Positions 55,061 through 62,714 of a DNA stretch of 64,000 bases are shown piece by piece. The notes beneath the pieces are model-generated. The model was not told where the DNA came from. It ran no database searches and was given only the letters and a program-made list of their open reading frames with translations. Location of the stretch: positions 434,001 to 498,000 of the forward strand of contig NZ_CP109131.1 of assembly GCF_035917995.1 (NCBI RefSeq). Reading direction: 5' to 3'. Origin of the DNA: Streptosporangium sp. NBC_01755. Its GTDB lineage: Bacteria; Actinomycetota; Actinomycetes; Streptosporangiales; Streptosporangiaceae. Positions within the stretch are counted from its first letter, which is position 1; the number at the start of each line of letters is the position of its first letter. Position numbers and translations under genes: made by a program.

Positions 55061-55240
55061 ATGGGCGAGGAAGTCATCACGGGAGAGATCGATTCCATCG
55101 AGAGCGTTCTCATCGACGTCACCGGACTGAGTTTGACCGACCTTGATCATATAGATGATTCCCACCTTAAGCGTGCATTAAGGCGGATACTTGACAACGA
55201 CGACACCGGACCGGCCGCCGGATTCACATCGTCCATATGA
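55061..55240 (+). CDS. fxsA: FxSxx-COOH precursor peptide, right arm (59 residues)
   Basis: ATG 55061 follows AGGGGAG at 7 bases; an upstream GTG at 55019 has no clear ribosome-binding site. The peptide contains VLIDVTGLSLTDLDHIDD, HLKRALRRILD and ends GPAAGFTSSI, so its last five residues F-T-S-S-I match FxSxx-COOH. The alignment with the left-arm precursor covers the leader helix and the end. Expected processing is a Phe-Ser crosslink by FxsB, possibly plus hydroxylation by the HExxH enzyme. It is followed 77 bp later by the SIR2 gene. Confidence 0.88.
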   Translation: MGEEVITGEIDSIESVLIDVTGLSLTDLDHIDDSHLKRALRRILDNDDTGPAAGFTSSI

Positions 55241-55317
55241 AAGATCTTGACTTCTGTGCAGCCATGACGGGAAATAGAGTCCTATAAGGGACTGTTTCCC
55301 AATGATCAGGGTGGCCC

Positions 55318-56193
55318 ATGGATGATGTCGACTGGAAACGGTTGATAGACCAGCTCGGCAGGGGCGACTGCGCCCCTTTTCTCGGAGCGGGAGCCTGCGC
55401 CGGCACGCTTCCCACCGGCACCACCCTGAGCAACCAGTACGCCATGCGCTATGACTATCCGTTCGCCGACCCCGGCAACCTGGCCCGTGTGATGCAGTAC
55501 GGCGAGGCCGTGGTGCGAGATCCGGTGGACCTCAAGGAGACGGTCTGCAGCCACCTCCGGTCACACGGGCGTCCTCCCGCGAGCGATCCCTGGGAGCCGC
55601 ACCGGCTGCTGGCCGGCTTCCCCGTGACGACGTTCCTCACCACGAACTACGACGACTTCCTGGTCGAGGCGCTGCGGGCGGAGGGCAAGGAGCCCCACGT
55701 CGCCGTCTCCCCCTGGTGGAAAGCCGACTCCGCCACGCCCGTCCTGCCGGAGCCGACGGTGGAACGGCCCCTCGTCTACCATCTGCACGGAAGCTGGTCC
55801 GAACCGGCGTCGCTGGTGCTGACCGAGGCCGACTACCTGACCTACCTCGTCAACATGGTGGACGCGGTCGCGACCGACGGACGGCATCCGCTGCCGATCC
55901 CGATCCTTCAGGCGATGACCACCCGCCCGTTGCTCTTCGTGGGTTACAGCCTGCAGGACTGGACGTTCCGGGTGTTGTTCCACGGCCTGGTGCGCGGCAC
56001 GCCCCGCAGCAACAAGCGGCGGCACGTGAGCGTGCAGCTGATGCCCGAGATCAACGGATCGGCGAGCGACGCGGAGAGCAAGGCCAGACGCTACATCACC
56101 CACTATCTCGACGGCTGGAACATCTCGATCTTTCTGGGGACCGCCTCGGAGTTCTGCGCGGAGCTCCTGCGGAGAATGGGACGGGCACCATGA
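55318..56193 (+). CDS. SIR2-like protein, right arm
   Basis: The 291-residue protein has PFLGAGACAGTLPTG (20-34), FLTTNYDDFLVEAL with Asn110 and Asp112, HLHG (155-158) and FVGYSLQDWTFRVLFHGLV. It aligns along its whole length with the left-arm copy. The NAD-pocket residues are kept, so enzymatic NAD+ turnover is possible. Its stop overlaps the nSTAND1 start by four bases (ATGA), arguing for stoichiometric co-production. Confidence 0.87.
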   Translation: MDDVDWKRLIDQLGRGDCAPFLGAGACAGTLPTGTTLSNQYAMRYDYPFADPGNLARVMQYGEAVVRDPVDLKETVCSHLRSHGRPPASDPWEPHRLLAGFPVTTFLTTNYDDFLVEALRAEGKEPHVAVSPWWKADSATPVLPEPTVERPLVYHLHGSWSEPASLVLTEADYLTYLVNMVDAVATDGRHPLPIPILQAMTTRPLLFVGYSLQDWTFRVLFHGLVRGTPRSNKRRHVSVQLMPEINGSASDAESKARRYITHYLDGWNISIFLGTASEFCAELLRRMGRAP

Positions 56194-58175
56194 CAGGCGC
56201 GACTCACCAAAGCGACAGGGCCACCCACCCGTACGTGGGGCTACGCCCCTATGATCGCGGCGAGCACGCGCTGTTCTTCGGGCGGGAGCGCGAGGGCCGC
56301 GACATCGCCACCATCTGGCAGGCCACCGGTCTCACCGTGCTGTTCGGAGCCTCCGGAGTGGGCAAGACGTCCCTGCTGCACGCGGGTGTCCTGCCGCGCA
56401 TCGAACCCGAACGCGCCGACGTTCTGCCCGTGGCCCGGGTGTCGCCCCGCGGGATCGTCTCACTGCGCCCGAGGGTCACCGGCAACCCGTACGCGCTGGC
56501 GCTGCTGTCGGCCTGGGCGCCGGAGGAGCCACTGCCCGTGCTGGCCGGGCTGACGGTCTCGGACTTCCTGGCCGGGCGCCCGGAACGCGTCGACCGGTAC
56601 GGTGACCCGGTGCCCACCCTGGTCGCCGTCGACCAGGCGGAGGAGCTGTTCGGCGGTCCGCCCGACCGGGAGGAGGAGCGTCACGCGCTGCTGCGCCAGC
56701 TCGCGAGTGCCGTCGAGGAGCACGACGGGCTCCACCTGCTGCTCTCGCTGCGCGAGGAGTATCTGGCCTCCGTGCTGCCGTACGAGCGCCCGCTCGGCCG
56801 GGGCTCGCGGGCGCGGTTCCAGCTGCTGCCGCTGTCGCGCGCGGCGGCGCTCGACGCCACGACGAGACCCCTGGAGCGCACCGGCCGATCCTTCGCCCCC
56901 GGAGCCGCCGAACGACTCGTCGACGACCTGCGTACCGTCCCCTTCCTCAACGACGAGGGGCAGACGACCACGGTGACGCTGAACACCGTGGAGCCCGTCC
57001 AGCTGCAGGTCGTCTGCTCCGCGCTCTGGGACTCGCTGCCGCCGGGCCTGCGCGAGATCACCACCGAGCACGTGAACCTGCACGTGAACGTCGACCACTT
57101 CCTGACCGGTTTCTGCGAGCGGATGCTGGCGCAGGTCGCGGCCGAGTCGGGGGTCACGTCGAGCGAGATCCGCTCCTGGCTGCGCAGGACCTTCGTCACC
57201 GAGCACGGGACGCGCAACACCGTCTACGAGGGCCTCTGTGAGACGGCGGGCATGCCGAACGCCATCGCCGAGGCGCTGGAGGACCGTCACCTGCTGCGGG
57301 GCGAGCACCGGTTGGGGATCCGCTGGTACGAGTTGCAGCACGACCGCCTGATCGGCTCGGTGCGCCAGTCGCAGCACCCGGCGACCTACCTCGGCGACGC
57401 GCGGGCGGCACTGGCCAGGGGGAGCTGGGAGACGGCCCGCGGCCTCGCGGAGGAGGCGGTCCGCGCCTCGGGGCCCGGCGAGACGTGGGTGCGGGCCGAG
57501 GCCCTGGTCGTCCTGGGGGAGGTCGCGGCGGTGGGAGGCGAGGTGGAGGGTGCGCGGCGCCTCCTCGAGGAGGCGGCCGACGTGTTCGCGACGCTCCAGC
57601 GGTTCGACGGGGTGGCCTCGGCGCTGACCGCGGAAGGACGGCTCTGGCTGGCCCAGGGCCGGTACGACAGGGCGGTGGAGCAGTTGCGTGCCGCTCTCTC
57701 CTGGGTTCCCAACGACCTGCCCGCGCAACTGGCGCTCGGGGAGGCGCTGTGGCATCTGGGACAGCCGCGCGCCGCACTCGCCCTTCTCAACGGCGCCGTG
57801 GCGCTCGCGAGCGAACCCCCCGCCGAGGCGCTGGCGCTGCGCGGAGAGATCCTCGCCGATCTCGGAAGGCCCGGCGAGGCCCTGCGCGACCTGGATCGGG
57901 TGAGACGGCACCAGCGGCCCACCACGATCGCCGCCAGGGCGCTGGCCCTGGCCCTGGCTCAGCGGTTCGACGCCGCGGGACAGGAGATCCTCGACGCGAC
58001 CGCCGACGAGTCGGACAGCGGTCCGGTCCTGCTGCGGGCCGCACGCGTCCACGCCCTGCTGGGTCAGCGCGCGACCGCCGAGGAGTTCGCCTCGCGGGCG
58101 CTCGACGCGGTCACTCCCGGGCTTCCGCCGCATCTCCGGAAGCAGGCTGAGGAGTTTCTCCGGAAAACGGCGTGA
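56190..58175 (+). CDS. nSTAND1-type ATPase with C-terminal TPR region, right arm
   Basis: ATG 56190 gives 661 residues. The start YVGLRPYDRGEHALFFGRER, Walker A GASGVGKTS (53-61) and Walker B with VAVDQAEELF are of nSTAND1 type. REEYLASVLPYERPLGRGSR and AATRPLERTGRSFA-like text parallel the left-arm protein, and a TPR-like helical domain makes up the last 240 residues. The 3' end overlaps the convergent membrane-protein gene by 65 bp. Confidence 0.88.
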   Translation: MTGATHQSDRATHPYVGLRPYDRGEHALFFGREREGRDIATIWQATGLTVLFGASGVGKTSLLHAGVLPRIEPERADVLPVARVSPRGIVSLRPRVTGNPYALALLSAWAPEEPLPVLAGLTVSDFLAGRPERVDRYGDPVPTLVAVDQAEELFGGPPDREEERHALLRQLASAVEEHDGLHLLLSLREEYLASVLPYERPLGRGSRARFQLLPLSRAAALDATTRPLERTGRSFAPGAAERLVDDLRTVPFLNDEGQTTTVTLNTVEPVQLQVVCSALWDSLPPGLREITTEHVNLHVNVDHFLTGFCERMLAQVAAESGVTSSEIRSWLRRTFVTEHGTRNTVYEGLCETAGMPNAIAEALEDRHLLRGEHRLGIRWYELQHDRLIGSVRQSQHPATYLGDARAALARGSWETARGLAEEAVRASGPGETWVRAEALVVLGEVAAVGGEVEGARRLLEEAADVFATLQRFDGVASALTAEGRLWLAQGRYDRAVEQLRAALSWVPNDLPAQLALGEALWHLGQPRAALALLNGAVALASEPPAEALALRGEILADLGRPGEALRDLDRVRRHQRPTTIAARALALALAQRFDAAGQEILDATADESDSGPVLLRAARVHALLGQRATAEEFASRALDAVTPGLPPHLRKQAEEFLRKTA

Positions 58176-58926
58176 CATCGGATCTCGCCGCCTCCCATAT
58201 GTGGTTGAACTGCTCCACCCAGTAGGTGTACCAGCGCTCGTCGCGACCGCGGGTCAGCTCCAGGTGCATGCGTGACGAGGTCGACGGGTTGTGAAACCCG
58301 TGAATCTCCACGATGACCCGGCCCCGCGGGGTTTCCGGGTCGAGAAGCACAAGGCTGAATCCCGGACTGTAGGAGAGCAGGCGATACTCGAACTCACCCG
58401 CGGTCTTCCAGCCGTTCATCAGGCGGAGGCGCTCCATGGTGCTCTCCAGCGCGGCGGGAAGCCTCTGCACCGGAAACTCGATCGATTCGTCCAGCTGCTT
58501 CGCGGCCTGCTGGACCGCCGCCCTCTCCAGGGGGTCGAGAATGACGATCCTGACGCGTCCCTTCTCCCGCGCGAGCACCGTGTTACGCATGATCTCGCAG
58601 GTCTGCGCGGAGAGCAGATTGACCGCGGAGGGCGCGAACACGCGGACGTCACGCGCGTGGGCGAACAGCGACGACAGCGGTGCGATGTCGTATACCGACC
58701 GGTCGTTCAGGAGACTGTCGGGAGATTCGGTGAGCTCCGTGGGAAGGGTGATCCGGTAGAGCAGCAATCCCACTCCCGAGAGCAGGACCGCCCATCTGAT
58801 GTCGTCATCCAGTGCGTCGCTGACAATTGACAGAAATGCGAAGCCGAAGACGACGATCGTGAGAGCGTACGCGTCGATGTGCTGCCGAGCCTTGAAATCA
58901 CTGCCGATTCTTCGTAGCCACCGCAC
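58111..58926 (-). CDS. Membrane protein with PLD/DUF5919-like cytoplasmic domain
   Basis: The 271-residue protein has two N-terminal transmembrane helices (AYALTIVVFGFAFLSIV and WAVLLSGVGLLLYRITL), then a soluble domain with LFAHARDVRVFAPSAVNLLS, VRIVILDPLERAAVQQAAKQ and a later EIHGFHNPSTSS. The 'rv.vf..S...l' and 'vriLiLDP' strings resemble phospholipase-D-like/DUF5919 domains found in signalling or effector proteins, but HKD motifs are not evident. It overlaps the nSTAND1 gene 3' to 3', which may give antisense interplay. Confidence 0.65.
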   Translation of the reverse strand: MRWLRRIGSDFKARQHIDAYALTIVVFGFAFLSIVSDALDDDIRWAVLLSGVGLLLYRITLPTELTESPDSLLNDRSVYDIAPLSSLFAHARDVRVFAPSAVNLLSAQTCEIMRNTVLAREKGRVRIVILDPLERAAVQQAAKQLDESIEFPVQRLPAALESTMERLRLMNGWKTAGEFEYRLLSYSPGFSLVLLDPETPRGRVIVEIHGFHNPSTSSRMHLELTRGRDERWYTYWVEQFNHIWEAARSDVTPFSGETPQPASGDAAEARE

Positions 58927-59030
58927 ATCGACCCCCAGCCATTCGGCACCGTCGAAACAGCTATGCCCATTGTCGGGGGGCCAGGACCTCGTGGCGCCCG
59001 ATGTTCCGGGTGACTTCAGGCCCTGTCCCG

Positions 59031-59192
59031 CGGAGCCTGCCGTGGCGAGGACCGGTCAGACCGGAGCCTGCCGTGGCGAGGACCGGTCAGACCGGAGCCT
59101 GCCGTGGCGAGGACCGGTCAGACCGGAGCCTGCCGTGGCGAGGACCGGTCAGACCGGAGCCTGCCGTGGCGAGGACCGGTCAGACCGGAGCC
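59031..59192. repeat. Five perfect 31-bp tandem repeats with an internal dyad
   Basis: Five identical 31-bp units start at 59031, 59062, 59093, 59124 and 59155, and a partial sixth begins at 59186. Each unit contains CCGGTCAGACCGG, two 6-bp arms around one base. Thirty-one bases is close to three helical turns, so bound proteins would sit on the same DNA face. The array lies about 105 bp upstream of the membrane-protein gene start. The rest of the 369-bp gap (58927-59295) shows no gene. Confidence 0.85.
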
Positions 59193-59295
59193 TCGCGAGG
59201 CGGCGGAGGGAGTCCCGGCGGGCCACGGTGACCGGCGGCAACACGGCGAGGCCGCCTGACCGGTCACGGCGGGCAGAGGATCCAGAGGGCCGTGC

Positions 59296-59718
59296 CTAGA
59301 CCGCCACCGGACGGCGGCGCCCCTGCCTGAGACCGTCAACGGCGAGGGCACCACCACCGCTGAAGGCGATGGCCAGGGTGCCGGCGGCGAGGGCGAGGAC
59401 GAACTCGTAGCCGCCCTCGCTCACCGAGAAGCCGGCCGCGGCGTGGGCGAAGACGATCGCGCCGAGCATGTCGAGCACGAGGAGAGTGCCGAAGACCGGC
59501 AGGGCCGCGCCCAGGATGAGCGCGATGCCGCCGACGACTTCGAGGACGGCGACCGCCGGAGCCGCGACGCTCGCCAGCGGGATGCCCAGCGAGTCGAAGA
59601 AGGCCGTGGTCTGGGCTAACCCCATGGTCATGAACTTCTGCAGCCCGTGGACCAGGAAGACCACACCGATGCCGATCCGCGCCAGCAGCAGGGCGTAGGG
59701 GCGTACTTGGTCAATCAC
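59296..59718 (-). CDS. DoxX-family membrane protein
   Basis: The 140-residue protein has four transmembrane segments and the DoxX motifs LLARIGIGVVFLVHGLQKF and the later VLEVVGGIALILGAALPVFG. DoxX-like proteins are small redox-associated membrane proteins. The gene is divergent from a MarR regulator with a shared operator region, so it is the likely target of that regulator. Confidence 0.9.
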   Translation of the reverse strand: MIDQVRPYALLLARIGIGVVFLVHGLQKFMTMGLAQTTAFFDSLGIPLASVAAPAVAVLEVVGGIALILGAALPVFGTLLVLDMLGAIVFAHAAAGFSVSEGGYEFVLALAAGTLAIAFSGGGALAVDGLRQGRRRPVAV

Positions 59719-59736
59719 GATGACTCCTCACTGTCA

Positions 59737-59778
59737 TTCGAATTTGAACCAAACCCTAACAGTTGGTTCAAATTCGAA
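59737..59778. promoter_or_regulatory. Double operator between doxX-like and marR-like genes
   Basis: TTCGAATTTGAACCAA (59737-59752) and its exact reverse complement (59763-59778) flank a 10-bp spacer. Each arm contains a near-perfect palindrome of its own (TTCRAATTTGAA type). This fits two MarR dimers covering both divergent promoters. Confidence 0.8.
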
Positions 59779-59797
59779 CAAGCCATAAGATGTGCCG

Positions 59798-60301
59798 GTG
59801 AGCGACACGAGATGGCTCAGCGAGAGCGAGATGGCCATGTGGGTGGCCTACCTGTCCGCGACGCATCTGCTGGAGCGCCGCATCGAGGATCAGCTGAAAG
59901 CCGACTCAGATCTGACCCACGCCCAGTACGAGATCCTGGTGAAACTCTCCATGAGCCCCGACCGGCAGATGCGGATGACCAAACTCGCCCGCCGGCTGAT
60001 CTTTTCCAAAAGCGGCCTCACCTACCAGATCGGGCAGCTGGAGAGGCGGGGACTCGTCACACGGGCGACCTGCCCCTCGGATGAGCGGGGCGTGCTCGCC
60101 GTACTCACCGAGGAGGGCCTGCGCTGCCTGAAGCGGACCGCCCCGAGGCATCTGGCCGTCGTGCGCGCCTTCCTGATCGACCGGCTCAGCCCCGAGGAGG
60201 TCGAAATCATGCGGCAGATCATGACGAAGGCCACCGCGGCCATGGAGGCGGCGCCGGCCGGCCCGCTCCGCGTCTCCGCGCCGGGCAAAAGCACAGGTTA
60301 A
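59798..60301 (+). CDS. MarR-family transcriptional regulator
   Basis: The GTG at 59798 (MSDTRWLSE; another GTG lies 6 bases upstream) gives 167 residues. The winged helix reads LTHAQYEILVKLSMSP, MTKLARRLIFSKSGLTYQIG and LVTRATCPSDERGVLAVLTE, as in MarR proteins. It is divergent from doxX and has a perfect double palindrome before it, so autoregulation and control of doxX are expected. Confidence 0.9.
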   Translation: MSDTRWLSESEMAMWVAYLSATHLLERRIEDQLKADSDLTHAQYEILVKLSMSPDRQMRMTKLARRLIFSKSGLTYQIGQLERRGLVTRATCPSDERGVLAVLTEEGLRCLKRTAPRHLAVVRAFLIDRLSPEEVEIMRQIMTKATAAMEAAPAGPLRVSAPGKSTG

Positions 60302-60372
60302 CGCGCAGCTCTGGCCCAGGACCCCGGTTCTCGCTTTCGGCCACGGAACCGCGGGGAAGACGCGAGAATCCA

Positions 60373-60410
60373 GTACGGCTCGCACGGGGGGCATACCGTG
60401 CGAGCCGTAC
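60373..60410. terminator. Bidirectional terminator
   Basis: A perfect 15-bp inverted repeat (GTACGGCTCGCACGG and its complement) surrounds an 8-nt loop, 72 bases after the marR stop and between convergent genes. Confidence 0.75.
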
Positions 60411-60433
60411 CGGATCAGGGCCGCACCACCGGG

Positions 60434-60545
60434 TCAGACGGCGGTGCAGCCGTCCGCCTCGCCCGGCAGCTTGATCCAGAGGAACGCGTCGATCGCCGAG
60501 CGGCCCTGCGCCCGCTCACGCGGCCGGGACCGCCGCCCTCTCGAC
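60434..60545 (-). pseudogene. Possible C-terminal remnant of a glycoside hydrolase family 6 protein
   Basis: The minus strand reads GRSAIDAFLWIKLPGEADG followed by CTAV and a stop at 60434. D-A-(F/Y)-L-W-(I/V)-K-x-P-G-E-(A/S)-D-G is a hallmark near the end of GH6 cellulases. Only about 35 codons remain, directly behind the acyl-CoA dehydrogenase gene. Confidence 0.45.
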
Positions 60546-60548
60546 GAC

Positions 60549-61706
60549 TCAGAGGTCTCCGAGTCCCAACTGGCGGGCGATGAGCATGCGCTGGACCTCG
60601 CTGGTGCCCTCGCCGATCTCCAGGATCTTGGCGTCGCGGTAGAAGCGGCCGACCGGGTATTCGTTCATGAACCCGTAGCCGCCGAAGATCTGGGTGGCGT
60701 CGCGGGCGTTGTCCATGGCGGCGTCGCCGGCGACGAGCTTGGCGATGGCCGCCTCCTTCTTGAACGGCTCCCCCGCGAGCATCTTCTCCGCGGCGTGGTA
60801 GTAGGCCAGGCGGGCGGTGTGGGTGCGGACCTCCATATCGGCGATCTTGAACTGGATGGCCTGGTAGTGGCCGATGGGGTGGCCGAACGCCTGGCGCTCG
60901 CGGACGTAGCGCAGCGACTCGTCCACGCAGCCCTGGGCCAGGCCGGTGGAGAGGGCGGCGATGGCAACGCGGCCCTCGTCGAGGGTCTGCAGGAACTGCG
61001 CGTAGCCGCGCCCGCGCTCGCCGAGCAGGTTCCGTGCCGGAACCCTGCAGTCGTCGAAGGAGAGCCCGCGGGTGTCGGAGCAGTTCCAGCCCACCTTGGA
61101 GTACTTCTTGGCGACGGTGAGGCCCGGGGTTCCGGCCGGCACCAGGATCGTGGAGATCTCCTTCTTGCCCCCGGCCTGCTCGCCGGTGATCGCGGCCACG
61201 CCGATGACGCCGGTGATGTCGGTGCCGGAGTTGGTGATGAACGCCTTCGTACCGTTGATCACCCATTCGTCGCCGTCCAGCACGGCGGTGGTGCTCATGC
61301 CGCCCGGCACGTCGGAGCCGCCGCCCGGCTCGGTGAGGCCGAAGGCGCCCAGCATCTCGCCCGACGTCAGCCTGGGCAGCCACTCGGCGCGCTGCTCCGC
61401 CGTGCCGAACCGGTAGATCGGCATCGCGCCCAGCGACACCGCGGCCTCGACGGTGATCGACACGCTGGAGTCGACCCTGGCCAGCTCCTCCAGGGCCAGG
61501 CAGAGCGCGAAGTAGTCGCCGCCCATGCCGCCGTACTCCTCGGGGATCGGCAGCCCGAACAGGCCCATCGCGCCCATCTGCCGCACGATGTCGTAGGGGA
61601 ACTCCTCGCGCTCGTAGAGGTCGCCGATCACCGGGGCCACCACGTCGCGGGCGAACGCCTCGACGGTCTTGCGTAGCTCCTCGTACTCGTCGGTCAGCTT
61701 GGGCAT
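60549..61706 (-). CDS. Acyl-CoA dehydrogenase (isovaleryl-/short-chain type)
   Basis: ATG 61706 gives 385 residues of normal length. Family signatures are GAFGLTEPGGGSDV (acyl-CoA dehydrogenase signature 1), IFGGYGFMNEYPVGRFYRDA (signature 2) and IGEGTSEVQRMLIARQLG. The starting VNGTKAFITNSGTDITG-like FAD/substrate loop is intact. It is the last gene of a three-gene operon with HMG-CoA lyase and a biotin-dependent carboxylase, which points to leucine/isovaleryl-CoA breakdown or a related branched-acyl pathway. The start is 2 bp from the lyase stop. Confidence 0.93.
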   Translation of the reverse strand: MPKLTDEYEELRKTVEAFARDVVAPVIGDLYEREEFPYDIVRQMGAMGLFGLPIPEEYGGMGGDYFALCLALEELARVDSSVSITVEAAVSLGAMPIYRFGTAEQRAEWLPRLTSGEMLGAFGLTEPGGGSDVPGGMSTTAVLDGDEWVINGTKAFITNSGTDITGVIGVAAITGEQAGGKKEISTILVPAGTPGLTVAKKYSKVGWNCSDTRGLSFDDCRVPARNLLGERGRGYAQFLQTLDEGRVAIAALSTGLAQGCVDESLRYVRERQAFGHPIGHYQAIQFKIADMEVRTHTARLAYYHAAEKMLAGEPFKKEAAIAKLVAGDAAMDNARDATQIFGGYGFMNEYPVGRFYRDAKILEIGEGTSEVQRMLIARQLGLGDL

Positions 61707-61708
61707 GG

Positions 61709-62662
61709 TCACTCCTCGACGTTCTCTACGGTGGTGCGGGACAGGCTCCCGGCCAGTGCCTGGACGACCCGCGACGGGCTGGGGCGGCCGAGCCTGTCGG
61801 CCAGCCAGGTGCTGGTCTCCACCAGCGACGGAAGATCGAGACCGGTCTCGACGCCGAGACCGTGCAGCATCCAGACCAGGTCCTCGGTGGCGAGGTTGCC
61901 GGTGGCGCTCTCGGCGTACGGGCAGCCACCGATGCCTCCGGTGGAGGCGTCGATCACGGTCACGCCCTCCCGCAGCGCGGTGAGGGTGTTGGCCAGGGCC
62001 TGGCCGTAGGTGTCGTGGAAGTGAACCGCGAGCCGGGAGGGGTCGCCGAAGGCCTCGATCAGCGCGGCGACGTGGCCCGGAGTGCCGACACCGATGGTGT
62101 CGCCGAGCGACAGCTCGAAGCAGCCCAGGTCGAGCAGCCTGCGCCCGACGGAGACGACCTGGGCGATCGTCGTCGGGCCCTCCCACGGGTCGCCGAAGCA
62201 CATCGACACGTACGCCCTGACCTTCAGTCCGTGCGCCAGCGCCCGCGCGACCACCGGCTCGAACATGTCGAACTGCGACTCCAGCGTCCGGTTGAGGTTC
62301 CTGCCCGCGAACGTCTCGGTGGCGCTCGCGAAGACGGCGATCTCCTGGACTCCGTGTTCCAGCGCGCGGTCCAGGCCGCGCTCGTTGGGCACGAGCACCG
62401 GGTATCGCACACCGGGGACCCGCTCCATGCCCGCCAGCAGCTCTGCGGCGTCGGCGAGCTGGGGCACCCATTTGGGGTGCACGAAGCTGGTGGCCTCGAT
62501 CACCCGGTGTCCCGCGGCGGCCAGCCGGGCGATGAACTCGGCCTTGACCCGGACGGGGACCACCGCCGCCTCGTTCTGCAGCCCGTCGCGCGGCCCGACC
62601 TCGTAGATCGTGACCCGCTCGGGCAGCCCCGCCGCCCCGATCCGCTGCGGCTCGCGCATCAT
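61709..62662 (-). CDS. Hydroxymethylglutaryl-CoA lyase
   Basis: The 317-residue TIM-barrel enzyme shows VTIYEVGPRDGLQNEAAVVP with the catalytic Arg-Asp, ATSFVHPKWVPQLADA, LSLGDTIGVGTPG, HFHDTYGQALAN (metal His) and GGIGGCPYAESATGNLATED with the C-terminal loop cysteine. It cleaves HMG-CoA to acetoacetate and acetyl-CoA, the last step of leucine degradation. It lies between the carboxylase and the dehydrogenase genes in one operon. Confidence 0.94.
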   Translation of the reverse strand: MMREPQRIGAAGLPERVTIYEVGPRDGLQNEAAVVPVRVKAEFIARLAAAGHRVIEATSFVHPKWVPQLADAAELLAGMERVPGVRYPVLVPNERGLDRALEHGVQEIAVFASATETFAGRNLNRTLESQFDMFEPVVARALAHGLKVRAYVSMCFGDPWEGPTTIAQVVSVGRRLLDLGCFELSLGDTIGVGTPGHVAALIEAFGDPSRLAVHFHDTYGQALANTLTALREGVTVIDASTGGIGGCPYAESATGNLATEDLVWMLHGLGVETGLDLPSLVETSTWLADRLGRPSPSRVVQALAGSLSRTTVENVEE

Positions 62663-62714
62663 GCTCCCTCGCCCTTCCCCGTCTCGGCCCTCAGGCGTCC
62701 CGGTACGACGCGCA

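Noticed and set aside
54808..55122. N-terminal extension of the right fxsT
   Set aside because: It would run across the divergent precursor gene; ATG 54807 has a good ribosome-binding site and matches the left-arm N-terminus.
59031..59192. CRISPR array
   Set aside because: The 31-bp units are contiguous with no spacers, and no cas gene is in the window.
59763..59779. tRNA T-arm (GGTTCAAATTC-like string)
   Set aside because: No acceptor stem or anticodon arm is present; the string is half of the MarR-type palindrome.
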